The notes beneath the pieces are model-generated. The model was not told the origin of the DNA, did not search any database, and saw nothing but the letters and a program-made list of their open reading frames with translations. 64,000 nt of DNA from Endocalyx cinctus (lineage: Eukaryota > Ascomycota > Sordariomycetes > Amphisphaeriales > Apiosporaceae): positions 62,001-126,000 of the forward strand of contig BCKC01000012.1 in NCBI GenBank assembly GCA_001600455.1, in the 5' to 3' direction. Shown in pieces: positions 47,392 to 59,930 of the stretch (positions are counted from its first letter, which is position 1; each line of letters begins with the position of its first letter). The position numbers were made by a program, and so were the translations under genes.

Positions 47392-49715
47392 ATGAGTCGC
47401 CACATTCAAACTCAATCCCCGGAGCAGTTGAATGATGTTGAGCTTTTGCGAGCTTTACTTTCCCAAAAAGAGGAGGACCTAGCAAAAGCAAGACAGAAGA
47501 TCTCACTTTTAGAAAGTACTGTCCCTCCACCGCAGTCATCGCAATACACCAACTCCAATTCCCAAATTCCTCATAATGCGTCATCCCTTCTTCGCAGTGA
47601 GCCTCAATCCTCGACTCATGTACCCGTCGTACCTTTTAGCCATGATGCCCTATCGAGACATCAGTATCAAGCCGTACCTATAAACGCCGGTAGTGATATG
47701 CACAATGGCCATGAATCCTTGCCTCGCTCCAATGTAAGAATTACCAGCGTCTGACTGTTCTCCCCGCCTTCTACATCTCCTCTTTTCCCTCCCCCCCTCT
47801 TGTCCGTGCTGATTGTTTTCGTTAGAATCGCTTCGGTAATCACCCACCCGCCATAAAGCGAGCGAGGACCATGTCGCAACAAGGCCCTTCGTCGCATCGG
47901 ATGGATCGTAATAGTTTCTCCGCTAGGTCTGCGGGACCCTTTACCGGCACTGCTCCCATCTCACCACCGCCAAGACTTAGTAACGTCAATAATAATCAGG
48001 CAAAGACTAATGGAGCAGCCACTTCGGATTATATCGTAGGAGATGAGAGCGTGAACTCGTTCCCGTTCTCGCAACCAATGCGACAAACCCAATCTAGCAG
48101 GCATCGAAGTGACATGCCCACCGTGGTTGAATCAGCTCCGATTACCGGCCGGATGCTCGACCCGGAAGAATGGCTCGCTTCGACGTCCTTTACTGAAGAC
48201 CACTTTCTCCCAACTAATCCTTCTTTCGATCCTTCCTTGGCGCACCAACGCCATGATATAGATATGTCGCAGTTTAACTTCGCTGCTAACGTCTCGGTCT
48301 GCGACTCGATGACGACATCGCCTACCTATGATACCGCTCCACTAACTCGGCAGAACAGCTCCTTTGATGATCAGTCTGTTTCCGGAGGCGTTCGCATGAT
48401 CAACCTCGGTTCGCATATGTCCCAGACCACGGACCCATACTGTCGAGATGGTTTTCAGCAGCAACAGCAGCAGCAACAGCAGCAGCAAATAGGAAGCGGG
48501 TCTGAGAACGTGACGTTGGGAAAACGGCCTTTCCCCGGCGAGGATACGTTAAGACACGTAGGCTCGAGCCTCGAGGCCCCCATGGTCCATCAGTATGCTT
48601 CCTCGGCCCCGAGCGAAGGTCTCATGATGTTATCATCGGAGATGGAGAGATCGGTATCGAGCGCGAGCATGGCTAGCACGAGGTCGACATCTTCTCTTAA
48701 GGTCCGCGCCAAGGACACGTTAAAGCTGCAGAACCAACGTAGCATGAACACGCCGCTCAAGCCCAAGCCAGCCTTGTCGGCATCCGCTTCGTCTGGCTCA
48801 GACAGTGGAGAAACTTCCCAGACCCAGGTTAGCAAGAAAGACGGCAAGACCGCCATCGCCAAAGCCAAGTATGTACGTCCGCGCATGCCAAAAGTCTTCT
48901 GTGACATGTGCAACGAGCACAAAGATGGGTTTCGTGGAGACCACGAACTACGTCGCCACAAGGAAGCCAAACATCAGGATCGCATCAAGAAGTTCATCTG
49001 TGTGGACCCGGCGACTAGGGGCCTGCCGACGCCTACTCCCGTGATCAACCCGCTGTCTAAGTGCAAGGCCTGCAACTCGAAGAAGAAGTACGGAGCTTAT
49101 TATAATGCTGCGGCGCATCTTCGTCGCACCCACTTCAAAGAAAAGCCGCCACGACAGAAGAACAAAGGTGGAGCGGCGGGGGTAGGCTCCGGCGGCGTGG
49201 GTGACGAGGAGAAGCGCGGTGGTAAAGGTGGTGGCGACTGGCCCCCGATGAACGAGCTCAAGAACTTTATGCAGGAGATCTGGGTCAGTGCTTCGGAGCT
49301 ACCGGCCGAGGACCAAAATGACTGCGAAGATGAGATGGGGAGTACCGATTACCAGAATTACGTGGAAATGGAAGCTACTGAACTCGGTGGTTTCGATATG
49401 CTACCGTCTCAAGCGGTGCCACAAGAACAACACCAAATCCAGATCGGTTCTCTAGACTATTCCATTCATCCAAACCTCATGGTCAGCACGGATTCTGCTG
49501 CCTACTACAGCGGCATGCCAATATCATCGGCCGACTTCAACCTCGCGACCTCGCCTGGCATGTCATCTTCTTTTCCCCCAGACATAATGGGTTACGGCCA
49601 CCAAGATCACAGCATGAACCATTTCAGCTCGGCTGTGTCATCTTCAGCCACCGTCACCCCCTTGACGGCTTTCAATAATAACGATGACATGTCGTTTGAT
49701 ATGATCTACAATTAA
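47392..49715 (+). CDS. C2H2-type zinc finger protein, DUF7896 / 'key lime pathogenicity protein' family
   Basis: Probable nuclear regulator. Exon 47392-47733 and exon 47826-49715 (donor GTAAGA, acceptor TTAG) give 743 residues. The first exon has a short coiled coil (LLRALLSQKEEDLAKARQKI). Long disordered regions follow, with a polyglutamine run at about 325-335 and a SMA(S)TRSTSSLK-type Ser block. The conserved core holds two finger-like Cys2His2 sets: Cys473, Cys476, His492, His497 and Cys527, Cys530, His545, His550, with the family phrases FRGDHELRRH and YYNAAAHLRR. A member in Colletotrichum is known as KLAP1, required on key lime; that role should not be transferred. The long spacer and CT-rich leader upstream suggest complex control. 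Confidence 0.85.
48456..48488 (+). repeat. CAG/CAA repeat encoding polyglutamine
   Basis: Mixed CAG and CAA codons encode 11 consecutive Gln in the zinc finger protein. The mixed codons limit slippage, but length variation between strains is likely. Confidence 0.85.
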
Positions 49716-52700
49716 TGAATGCCTCCCTCCTTTGAATGCTTCTTATCCCGTGTTTGTTCTCCCTCAACAATTCTTTACGACCTATTATTTCATTTTATTG
49801 ATTCATTGAGTACACGATATCTACCTTGCTTCTTCATGTTCCGGATAATGGGGGAAAAATAACAAAAAAAAGAAAGAAAAAAAGATCTCAACATGCATTT
49901 TCAAATGACCTCTCGCGACGTCATCTAACTTTTATCCTATTCGACTGGCTAGCTGACTAGCTTATATTTCATTTATCTTATTCTTTGATTCTATTCATCA
50001 TACAATCTTCTTTTCTTCTAACCCTTTACGGCCACCCCCTTTTTTTTTCTTTTTTTTCATATCTCTTTTTACATCGCAAAAATGGGTGGAAACTTTTGAG
50101 GGATACGTTTTGAATAAACCTTGACATCTCGCCCGGCCTCTCTATCAAGTCATAGTAGCTTGGAGGGAGAGCAGATGATGATGTGGGGTCTTGCACAAGT
50201 CAACTTGATCGACGTTTTTTTCCCTTATTAGGGACTTGAAATGATGGCAGCATCGATGAGATGCTTATCAACTTGCGATTTCTTTCGTATTTGATAGCCT
50301 TTTTTTTTTTTTTTTTTTTTTTTTTTGGGGGGGGGGGCCAGCATGAGATTTATGAGCGAGGAGTTCAAGCGATGGTTTTGTGGCAGACGCTTTCTATTTA
50401 CAGACTTTTTACGACATCATGTCCCGGTGGCGTTGGTTTGGAATTTGGTTTAAATCTCTTTCTCTATTGATAACAGGTAGCAAGTTGGTTAGCTGATGAT
50501 TGGTTGGGGCAAAGGGGGGGCGTAGAGGAACTAAAAGATTTTATGTATAGAGTATTCTAATCTTTGTTTCGGTTGGGTAGAGAGATAGACATACAGGTCT
50601 TCTCTTGGGCATGGCGAGCCCTTACTGGATGATGGGGAAGAATAGTCTGGTTTTATTTTACTTATTGGGTCACATTCTACCTCCTTATTACGAGGTATTG
50701 AAGCAGTTGGATACTCTCGTCTCTTCTTCTAGAAGGGCCGGAGTTGTTGACCTTCAAACCCTACTAGGGTTTGATTGCTAGATACTCCTAGTTTGTCGAC
50801 AATTAAGATGCCTAAAAGCATACTTGCCAACTTGGAATGAATTATCTTAACTCGTACCTATTTATTCACTTACCTTTATTCTCCAAAGACTCTTAGTCCT
50901 AGTCTTCAAGTCCTACAACCTTCTCTTGCGCCTTGTACATGTGCCCGTTAAATATATACAGAGATACGCATCGCGCTAGCACTCTCGACAAAGCGTTCGG
51001 AATCGAATTTAGGTCGTGATTCACCGAAACGATTTCATACTATAGACATTAAAAATAGAGAGAGCATTATGTACCGATTTATTTTATATATAGATACATG
51101 GATGCTCTCAGTGATGAAAGGTAGATAGATGCTTTCTGCGACTGATTAATTGACCAACCCAGCCACTCGGTTAGCCGCTTCTCTGCTTTTACTCTTGAGG
51201 GAGGCAGTTCGCGTTACACAGTAGTTTTATGTTTTATTCCCGCCTCCCGTCCGGTCTGCATAATAACATCGGACAACATTTGCATTGCCTCTCTACTAGG
51301 CAGGCTGTGATCTGCACCTATTTTTGTCCAGTCTTTCCTCATCTCAAACCGGTCAGCGGAACGTGCCGAATGACAACAATCAATCACACTTTTATTTTCC
51401 TTTTCTTTCTTTACTTCTTATCGATATATATTCTCCAGCATACCGTGATGGAGTGGTCACATTCCTCGGGTATTCCATTTAAGCCCCCAATGCTACGTTG
51501 ACTGTTGGTGTTGGTTCCAGGATGGGTGAGGTACAGCGGCTGAAGGAATGGGTTCTATGATACAGGTAGCAGAACATGCCACTCCCCCCAAAGGCGGTGG
51601 CGGGGAACCCGGGTCGCTTTGCTTTATTTTTGAAATCCTCATAAATTCGTGCAGTGAGGTTTGGGACTTGTATTGATACGATTCGTTTCGAAATAGAACG
51701 ATAAACGCATCCCTAGAATGTGTGCTTACCGGTCTGTCTCATCTAACCTAAGGTATCCTTTCAACACTTCTCGCATTTTTAGTCATCGGCTTACCCCACG
51801 AGACTCATTTCAGCTTTCTATATGTATCTTATCTAGCGACGGACTGCAGTGTAGCCTCGTGTGAAAATTATCTCACCTGCAGCTGAGCTCAAAAGAATCG
51901 GTATATGATAAGACTTAATTTCCAATAATAGACCATTCCTGCACTTTCCAATATATCGGTCGCTAGCCTTAGTCCATTTAAGACTTGGTGATCATCGCTG
52001 CGTTTACTTGCTGAAAAAACATGACCAGCGGGAACATACTCACACTTTTCGAAGAGAGAGCGCGGACTCTCCGTTTTCTGCAAAATTGCGCCACCAACGT
52101 GCATGAATACTGATACTAATACCACCATCATTTTGGAGAGAAGGGGAGGGGTTCAGAGCTGATATTACCTTTTTTTCATCGCGAGCCTGCAGGTGATACA
52201 GGGGATCTTCATCAACGTTCTCGCGAAATCCTAACTGGAGCGCACTCTACGGAGTACTATTTTCGGCTTACCAGGCTTTTTCTTTTTCTTTCTTTTTTTT
52301 CTCCTGATTTACTTTTCGTTTCTTTCCCCCCGTTATTGTTCTTGAGTTGTATGCCCCTGTTAAGCCCCTCGAAACCTGTCCCATGCAGCAATGCCATCGT
52401 AGTACATGCATTCTGGAATAAACTAACACCCGGCCATGATTTTACAATTAATTGTTTCCTTTAATTGAAGTTTATGTCGTTTAATATGACTACTTTTCTA
52501 ACCGATACTGTCATAATTACGCTCGTTTGGTATTGTGAAATTGCGTGAAGAAATAAATAATCAGTATATCTGGGGAGCGGTTATATAGACAAGGTTGTTG
52601 AACCAGCCTTATTGTTGCCCGGCTTCCAACAATCTAAGTGCAAATAAGTGAGGTAGAACTAAGCTTGTAAGTTTGAATATGCAAGGCTTATAGAGGAGAA

Positions 52701-52957
52701 ATTAATAAAGACAAGGGGCATGAAAAAAAAATGTACCACTCGGTAGATTTTCAGTTTGATTCATGCATGGGGGCCAATTCAAAAGTTTTGGATTTAAGAA
52801 AGCGCTCATCGCTCATCTCGCCTAGGCTCTCTTCTTCTCGCACCTAGATGTTAAAAATAAACCTCTCCAAAGACGATGTCCCTTTTCAATACCTCTCCTT
52901 AATGTCAATTCATCTTCATCAGATTAAATCAATAGTTTCAACCTGTACCAAACTAAA
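49716..52957. other. Intergenic spacer
   Basis: About 3.2 kb with T-rich tracts, the T25-G11 tract (listed), a TACGGAGTA at 52248 and CT-rich DNA near 52280-52330. Several 70-90-codon frames lack family features. I see no gene. Confidence 0.55.
50302..50337. repeat. T25-G11 homopolymer pair
   Basis: Twenty-five T followed directly by eleven G. It is an all-purine/all-pyrimidine switch with a G-run long enough to stack with neighbouring G-tracts. Confidence 0.85.
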
Positions 52958-54742
52958 ATGGGCGCGTTTAATTCTGTTCTCGAATGCAAGTCCCATTTTA
53001 ATATCACAGTAAACTGCAATATTACCGGGAGTAATCAGACGACTCCAGATGGGCAGATCGCTCTTCCATATACTCAACTCGGTCTTTACAGCCCCGGAGA
53101 ATTCCCAGGAGATCCCGACATCGCCGGCAGCGGCATCTTAGGGGTATTCTTGGCCGTCACCGGCTTTGCTGTCCTAGCGAGCATAATCGATATAGTATGG
53201 CAACTTCACAAGACGACTAGAGGGTGGAAGAAGAAGTATCAGACTAGGCCCGAGATTTTCACGCCAGATATTCAAAGGAGCATAAGCGTTTCTGAGATTT
53301 TGGAAACGCTTGTTCTCGCCTGCAGCGATCAGCAAGTATTCACGGGCGCCGCCTACGCCCTTACCCTGCGATACTGGAGAGGTTGTACGATCTCGGCCTA
53401 CCATTACAACATCGTCGCCAACATGCTCTTGCTTACCTGCGCCACGCATCTGATGTCCGTTACCATCGTCCGCAATTATTGGAAGTATCCCTGGCTGGCC
53501 ATACTACGCATCATCGCTGTGTCCGGTCTATTCCTCGTCACGGGACTGCTTCTGGTTAACCAAAATTTCAACAACGAGTACAAGTTCCCCACGGGCATAC
53601 CAGACAGAGATAATTCTAACAGCTTGGTGTTCTTACCCGCCGCTTGCTTCCAGTATACTAGCGGGTCGGTGTCTGAGACATTTCAACAGAGCACCATGAC
53701 GGCCCATGATTTTTTAAAGGTTCTAGAGAACTCGACGCCGGGTAACAGAATTCAAGGATTCAACTATTACATCTTGACCCTTTTATACTACGGCGCGGCC
53801 CTCTTAGCCGAAGCAATCAGGTTCATTCGACGAGGGAGGAGCAGGCCGGGATGGAGAGCCAGGGTCGGTGAATTCTTTGGATCCATCTTCCGCCTGGGTT
53901 CGCTTCCGAGAAAAGCTGTCCAGATCATTTTCCTCCTTTACATCTTCATCGGGGTTGGACTGGGTAGTGCCGTGACCGTCGTCTCTGGGAGGTACATCTT
54001 CGGGCTTAGAGCCTGGGTCGCCAACTCCGGATGGATGGAAACTCCGAACCCAGAATACGATGCCTCTAGCTTTGGTCAACTTGTACCTATATTCTCTACG
54101 GCCTTGATCTTATTCAGCTTCGCTCAAATCATTAGTGGTAAGTTGCATCACCCCTCTCTTTATCTTCTATTATTCCAAGCGGAAAGTAGCTGATGGGCCT
54201 TAATAATCACAGAGAAAACGACCCGACACGGGAACCGCAAGTACGCGAACGACAAGATTCCAGACCAAACGGGCACCATCGAATTCCTCGACCCCTCGCA
54301 CTACGACCTCATTCCACCACAAGCTCCTGCCGTACCCGAAAAGATGAGTATGACCTACTTTGGAGCCGCCGGTGTCCCGTCTGCTTCTTCCCCACCTACA
54401 CTCGGCGACATTCAATACCAGTCTACTTGGGGAAGTACTATATCTCTTTCGAATTCGAAAGCGAACGTGACTCCTAAGACGTCTTATTCGCCGATGCTCC
54501 CTGGATCGGCGGTCACGACGCCGGGGATGTATGGTCAAAATTCTGTTTCATCTACAGCACGGCCCAGTAGCACTACTAGAAATACAGGGAGCCCGCCGTT
54601 ATCGACTTATTCGAGAAGAGCAGCGTCGACGCCCTTACCTTCGCAGCCGTTCATTTCGCAGCCGCTCACTTCGCGTAGTTCACTCCCTCTGGATGCTCAT
54701 ACCCCTGCCGAGGCCCAGCGACTTATGAATAATGGAGTTTAG
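52958..54742 (+). CDS. Polytopic membrane protein, fungal, unknown function
   Basis: Exon 52958-54137 and exon 54213-54742 (donor GTAAGT, acceptor ACAG) give 569 residues. The N-terminal 55 residues carry three or more N-glycosylation sequons and probably face outside. About seven membrane segments follow (near GILGVFLAVTGFAVLASII, VFTGAAYALTLRYW, YNIVANMLLLTCATHLM, LAILRIIAVSGLFLVTGLLL, YYILTLLYYGAALLAEAI, VQIIFLLYIFIGVGLGSAV and LVPIFSTALILFSFAQII). The second exon is a cytosolic Ser/Thr/Pro-rich tail. The layout recalls uncharacterised Sordariomycete membrane proteins; no named domain is recognised. It begins a run of three plus-strand genes. Confidence 0.82.
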
Positions 54743-55601
54743 AAATACTCTTGGAAATGAAAGAGTGCTATTTGTTCTGCTTTTTATTTTATTTATTTTT
54801 TCCTAATAAATATACCACAAAGCGAAGGAGTGATTCTTGTTTCTTGTCCTCAATACCAATCTTTTTAATAGATAGAATTAATTAAAAAGAAAGAACCATA
54901 ATAAAATCCTGCAAGATCCATAATTATTGGAATAACGCTCCTCACTCCCTAGCCATGGTCTTAATGCCTTGCCCCCACCTCCTTTATATATATATATATA
55001 CTAATAGTCAACGTGTCTGAGAACTAAGCCCTACTAGGGAGGTACTGAGACTAGTATTTTCAATACCATCATGATGTGGTTGTGGTATATAGCCAGTTAG
55101 CATGATAGTTGGCCGAGAGAAAATATGGCAGTATAACTAGCTGGTCGACTACTGTTGGCTGATACAGCTCAAACTTAGTTACAGACATTTTGGCTACTAT
55201 CATAGCTAGCATACCAGTCTCGACATGCTTGTAGTGGGCTACTCCCCTCTTACTGGAATCTGAACCCCCCATTTTCGGGGATCAAGGAAAATCGTCTGTC
55301 GATCAGTGAACAGAAACAAACATAAGCTTCGTTTTTCTGGCCGAAATGAATTCAGAAGCTTACTGTTTCACTAAACGTTGCCTTTTCCTGCCTCCTAATT
55401 AGCCCTAGAAAACTGCAGGGCAAGTAACGATAAACCATAATATGTCTTACACACGGTCTTAAGTTCACCGAAACCCCTGAAAACCTCAACTTTATAATAC
55501 CGAGGTATTCTCGAATGACTTTACCAAGTTGAATCGAATTTCTCCAAAATGTGATACTCCAAAGGATATACAACAAGGTTAAGAGGCAGATACTCGTCAT
55601 C
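54743..55601. other. Intergenic spacer
   Basis: Contains a (TA)n run near 54984-55000 and imperfect AGCTAGCATACCAGT-like and AGCCAGTTAGCATGA-like inverted segments near 55080-55220. I see no gene. Confidence 0.5.
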
Positions 55602-57054
55602 ATGGGCGATTTCGACGACATCTTCAGGAACACGCTACAAGTTCAGAGCTGGTCTCTGTACGCCGTAGGTATAACTTTCATCATTACGAGACTGTGAGCT
55701 TAAGCACATAAATACCGCGTCTTATAGTTTTTTACTGACACCGTCGCATACCTAAGTTATGCACAGACACGCAGGTTGGGAGGCATTATTCACTACCAAG
55801 CGGACGATTACATCATGATACTTGCTGGAGTAAGTATTGATTAACGTCCTAATCGACTGCCTCTCGTGGCCTTTTCCAAACCTGGCTAATTCCATCGCGA
55901 AGGGCTTATACACGACTTTAACAGTCTGCCTAAACGTCATAGCGCAAGGAGGAGGCTCGAATCTATATCCGCCCGAGCTCAGGGGGACATTTACCCAGGA
56001 AGAAGTGCTCGAGAGAATCCACGGGTCCAAGATCGTCATTATTTCCGAGCAAGCGATGCTGAACTGCATCTACGCCATCAAGATCTGCATGCTGATCATG
56101 TACACGCGCCTCACGCTGGGGCTGGCGGTTCAGAAGTCGATCCGATACCTGGCTGTCTACGTGGTGGCGGGATGGACGGCATCCGAGATAGCCTTCTTCA
56201 CAGCGTGCGCGCCGTTTGAGGGATACTGGGAGATGCCGCCTCCGAACCCGCAATGTTCGACCCTTCAGCGCTACGCCATCGTCACCGGCTGCTTCAATAT
56301 CAGCTCCGACTTGCTAATGCTAGGTATACCTATACCGCTCGTATTGCGCATCAGCAATATTGCCTGGCGACAAAAGCTCGTGCTTCTATTCGTGCTGGGG
56401 ATGGGTACTTTTGTCATCGTCGCTGCGCTGCTGACCAAGATCTTCAATTTGACCAACATCTGGGACCCTAGCTATATGCTATGGTACACGCGCGAGGCTT
56501 CGGTTGCCGTGTACGTCAGCAACCTGCCCATGATCTGGCCTCTCCTCCGCGAATGGTTCCCGGGGCTGCGGGCCCTTAATCCATCGGGTCATATCGTCAG
56601 CACGGGGAATGGCAATCGAGTGCGGAGGTATCGCACCGGGAGTCCGATTTCGGCTCATCCACGACGCTTCGACAAGATGCAATCTGAAGTGGGTCCAAGC
56701 TGTCCATCTCGTTCATCACGTTCACTCAACAGCTTAAACTTGGCCGACGATGCGGAACTGGGGCTTGTTAGGAAAGAGCACGAAGTTAGAGATTTCCGCC
56801 AGAGCCAGTCTAATCCGTCGCATTTAACCGGTATTTCCACTAGTGACGATAGCCGTGAAGAATACGTCGTGAGTAATTTGGGACTGGAAGATACGATTGT
56901 AATGCAAAACGGTCGCGGTGAGATCCTAATCGAGAGACGAATCGTTATCGAGGAGAGGAGACTAAGGGAAGATGAATGTGACAATTTCGACTGGGCACGT
57001 CAAGGGGTCGTGACAGTTTCTCGTGGTGGTACGGGAAGTAATCATCATACTTGA
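55602..57054 (+). CDS. Pth11/SAT4-type fungal rhodopsin-like membrane protein
   Basis: Seven-TM fungal receptor-like family (rhodopsin-type domain; Pth11 of Magnaporthe is the best-known relative). Three exons, 55602-55693, 55757-55829 and 55903-57054 (donors GTGAGC, GTAAGT; acceptors TAAG, GAAG), give 438 residues. For intron 1, the TAAG acceptor rather than the later ACAG keeps the frame and yields ITRLYAQTRRLGGIIHYQADDYIM, matching the family's ADDY motif after TM1. Later segments include GWTASEIAFFTACAPFEGYW, a GCFNISSDLLMLGIPIPLV helix and NLPMIWPLLREWFP. A long disordered, charged cytosolic tail ends it. Ligand and signalling partner are unknown. Confidence 0.88.
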
Positions 57055-57265
57055 TCGATTAATTATGACTTTCCCTCGGATGAGGAACATTTCTGTTCTA
57101 AAAGTTCAGTTATTAATTAATCGGTTATCATCACACAGATTATAGTGCGTTTAGGTGGAAAATTAGGTGCTTGTTATAGTGAAGTTCTTCAGCGCTAATT
57201 AGGGCAATATTTCCCTGTCGTTCCACTCAACGCTTCTGCTTCCACGAGAGCTTCATCCCCTCAGA

Positions 57266-58180
57266 ATGGACTTGAGTAAAACCATCGCAAATTTTATCGC
57301 AGAGACACACGATGATACTCTTCAAATATCCACCGTCTGTGAAGAAAGTAGGACAGATAGGAATAAAAAATACGAGCAGATCCTTTTAGAACCAGGCTAT
57401 TCCGGAATCCCAATTGACGAGATACTTACGGCTCGGCTAAACGATCCCGATTACGTTGATCCGCGCAATAATCTCTGTCTTTTCGCCTGGCCATCCAAAG
57501 AGGTCATAGATTTGATTTTGATAATTCAGGCGGAATTGAAAGTTCTTGCTCCAAGTAAGCTTCTTTTCCAAGCAACTTAGTGATGACTCTCTCTGACCCG
57601 GAAATATCATGTAGATATATGGCTCTCACCGCCCGAGTGGCTTCACATGACAGTCATTGAACTGGCCCACTCGAAGCCACCAGAAGAATTAAAAATCCAG
57701 GCTAGTCACGTCAAACCCCACGCGACCAAGTTGACAGCATTCGCGGCAGAACACTCCGCTAGTCTTGATAGGCCGATGCTAAGCTTGGATGATACCGCCG
57801 TGGCCTTGACATTTCTCCCCGTTAAGGACATCCAATATACGTACCTACATCTGAGACGGGATTTGGCCATCACATGTACGGAAAACAATATAGAGGTCGC
57901 GTCAAAATACTACAACACGTCAGCACACGTCACTTTTGCGCGATTTGCAAACATATCTGACTTGAAGAGTAGGGAGAATCTAGAGGTCTGGGTCAAGAAG
58001 ATCAAATCGTTGAATGAATGGTTGAAGGATCGGCATTGGCCTAGAGAAGATGGGAAGGGGTTTATCTCTCCGGGGCTCAGGTGGGATGTTGGTGCTGGAC
58101 GTGGTATGGAAATTAGAAAGGGTACGCTGTGGTATGGTGATGGAGAGCCGCTGCATTTCGAAGGAGGCAGCGCGTTATAG
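57266..58180 (+). CDS. 2H phosphoesterase-superfamily protein (2',3'-cyclic phosphodiesterase / RNA ligase-like)
   Basis: Exon 57266-57554 and exon 57615-58180 (donor GTAAGC, acceptor GTAG) give 284 residues. The two hallmark His-x-Thr motifs are His107-Thr109 (LHMTVIE) and His201-Thr203 (AHVTFARF), about 94 residues apart, as in 2H enzymes that open or make 2',3'-cyclic nucleotides or modify RNA ends. There is no signal peptide; probably cytosolic. The C-terminal GEPLHFEGG region fits the fungal branch. The physiological substrate is unknown. It begins 211 bases after the Pth11-like gene, on the same strand. Confidence 0.82.
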
Positions 58181-58514
58181 ATCTTTACGGATTGCCCGTT
58201 CTCTAACTACATAATAGCACATTCGCCACATGCACGCTCATAGGTTCACCGCCAGCCATAGTATGATGTTCTGTCCATGCGCCGAAGGGGATATAATTGA
58301 TATGAAGTAGTTAATGATAAATCATACCCACAATATATGTTTTCCCGTCAATAGACAAAAGGAGATAACCGTACTTTGGTATGTGAAAGTGGTCAACTTG
58401 CTAGCCGTTCGTGGACGTAGCTAGGCTAACAAGGACAGCAGACAATTACCAATCCCGATAACCGCCTTGAGAAATCACCCTACTATGGGATACTTCTGAT
58501 ACATCGCCATTTGA
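58181..58514. other. Intergenic spacer between convergent genes
   Basis: Should contain the 3' ends of the 2H phosphoesterase and EthD genes. No distinct terminator or other feature is seen. Confidence 0.5.
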
Positions 58515-58928
58515 CTAGTCTCTCTTCGTAATATTAGTCTCGCCAAGAATGGTCATCGGGAGACGCGACCGATCCAAGAACTTCTCCTCATCTTCTGCAA
58601 TCTTCGCCACGACCTCGGGCTGTTGCATGACGTTGGCGAAATTGAAGAAATGTTTATCGTCTTCAAAGACCAGCTCGGCGAGGGCGTCGTAGTCAAAATC
58701 GGTCTGAGTCCCGGAGAGGATGGAAGCCGGGGTGGTGGGGTTCCGCTCGGTACCGTTCTGGTCGGTTTTCTCGGTTCGATGGATATAGCGCCGGATGTGC
58801 GAAAGCGGGAAATGCGGTCCAGCTAGCTTTTTGACGAGCGGTACGTGAGTACCTTCGTAATGGGTCTTAAAGGCTTCCATAGTAGTGCCGGGCTTGCGGT
58901 ACGCAACGACAAAGATTGAGTAAGTCAT
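58515..58928 (-). CDS. EthD-domain protein
   Basis: Intronless, 137 residues, dimeric ferredoxin-like alpha+beta barrel of the EthD family. The family start MTYSIFVVAYRKPGTTMEAFKTHYEGTH is recognisable (a YRKP..T.E.FK.HYE..HVP pattern), followed by LVKKLAGPHFP and a C-terminal FANVMQQPEVVAKIAEDEEKF. Members act as small enzymes or accessory factors, in bacteria in ether degradation and in fungi often beside polyketide genes. The role here is unknown. There is no signal peptide. Confidence 0.88.
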   Translation of the reverse strand: MTYSIFVVAYRKPGTTMEAFKTHYEGTHVPLVKKLAGPHFPLSHIRRYIHRTEKTDQNGTERNPTTPASILSGTQTDFDYDALAELVFEDDKHFFNFANVMQQPEVVAKIAEDEEKFLDRSRLPMTILGETNITKRD

Positions 58929-59930
58929 GATGAATAGCGATCGTTACCGATTGATTTGTTACAATGTTAGTTGTTTAAAGGTGCAATTAATTTTGAGAAA
59001 TTAAGCGTACGTGATAGAGTAAAACTTCTTTAAGTCAGGGGGATTTTGCACAGCTTTTTTTGGTACACACAGGTCTCATTCATAACTATCGTAATGCCTA
59101 GCACCGAGTTCAAATGATTACTATATATAAAGTATAGAAAGTTCGCCCTTGACCAGCTTATCCATTGAAACATGCTGATTAGCACGTACATGGTAGGACT
59201 TATCGTCATTCTATGTTAACTGCTTACCCCAGCCCCCTTACTTGTACCCCCGCCTCTTGTCCTCCTTATACTACCTAGGTGCATAGTTGTGTAAATGGTT
59301 GATATGGATATGCACGCAGACATACATGCAGACATGGTACACTTCTAGTGGAGTACATAGTCTACGAGTGTAGTACGGAGTATACGCAGTGATACGCCAG
59401 TGGGCCAATGTCGTATATCGCTACGAACCAATCGCTTCAAGTACGTCGGCCTTCATGATATATACGACCTAACGACCAAATTATAATACATGGTAGAAGT
59501 CTCGTCTTTAAAACCTTTGAAACACGACGGCTTACATATTTTTCGACTTGAAAGAGACAAAATAATAATAGAAGAAGAGTATGTACAATTTGTGTAAATA
59601 ATATGTGGCGTGTTTTAGAATGATGGTGTATCACCGCGCGCCTAAGGTAAATGCTCGCGGTATCATGTTGATCCGAGTCTGACATGCATATAGAAGGGTA
59701 AGCATTCAAGAACTACCCCATGCTCGTTACAGATAAAAATTCTGCGCCGCTTTTATTACAGATAATTAGATCGAACAGCGTACACGGTACAGGCAAGGTA
59801 ACAAAAGGCATCTAATAATTACACAATAAGAAGCGTATATACATAGTAACCGTTCAAGGACTGGGTATTGATAAATGATAACTTTTTAAAGAAAAAATAA
59901 ATAATAAAAATTGCTCCCCAACATTTTTAT
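58929..59930. other. Intergenic spacer
   Basis: About 1 kb, AT-rich, with one TACGGAGTA at 59374. I see no gene. Confidence 0.55.
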
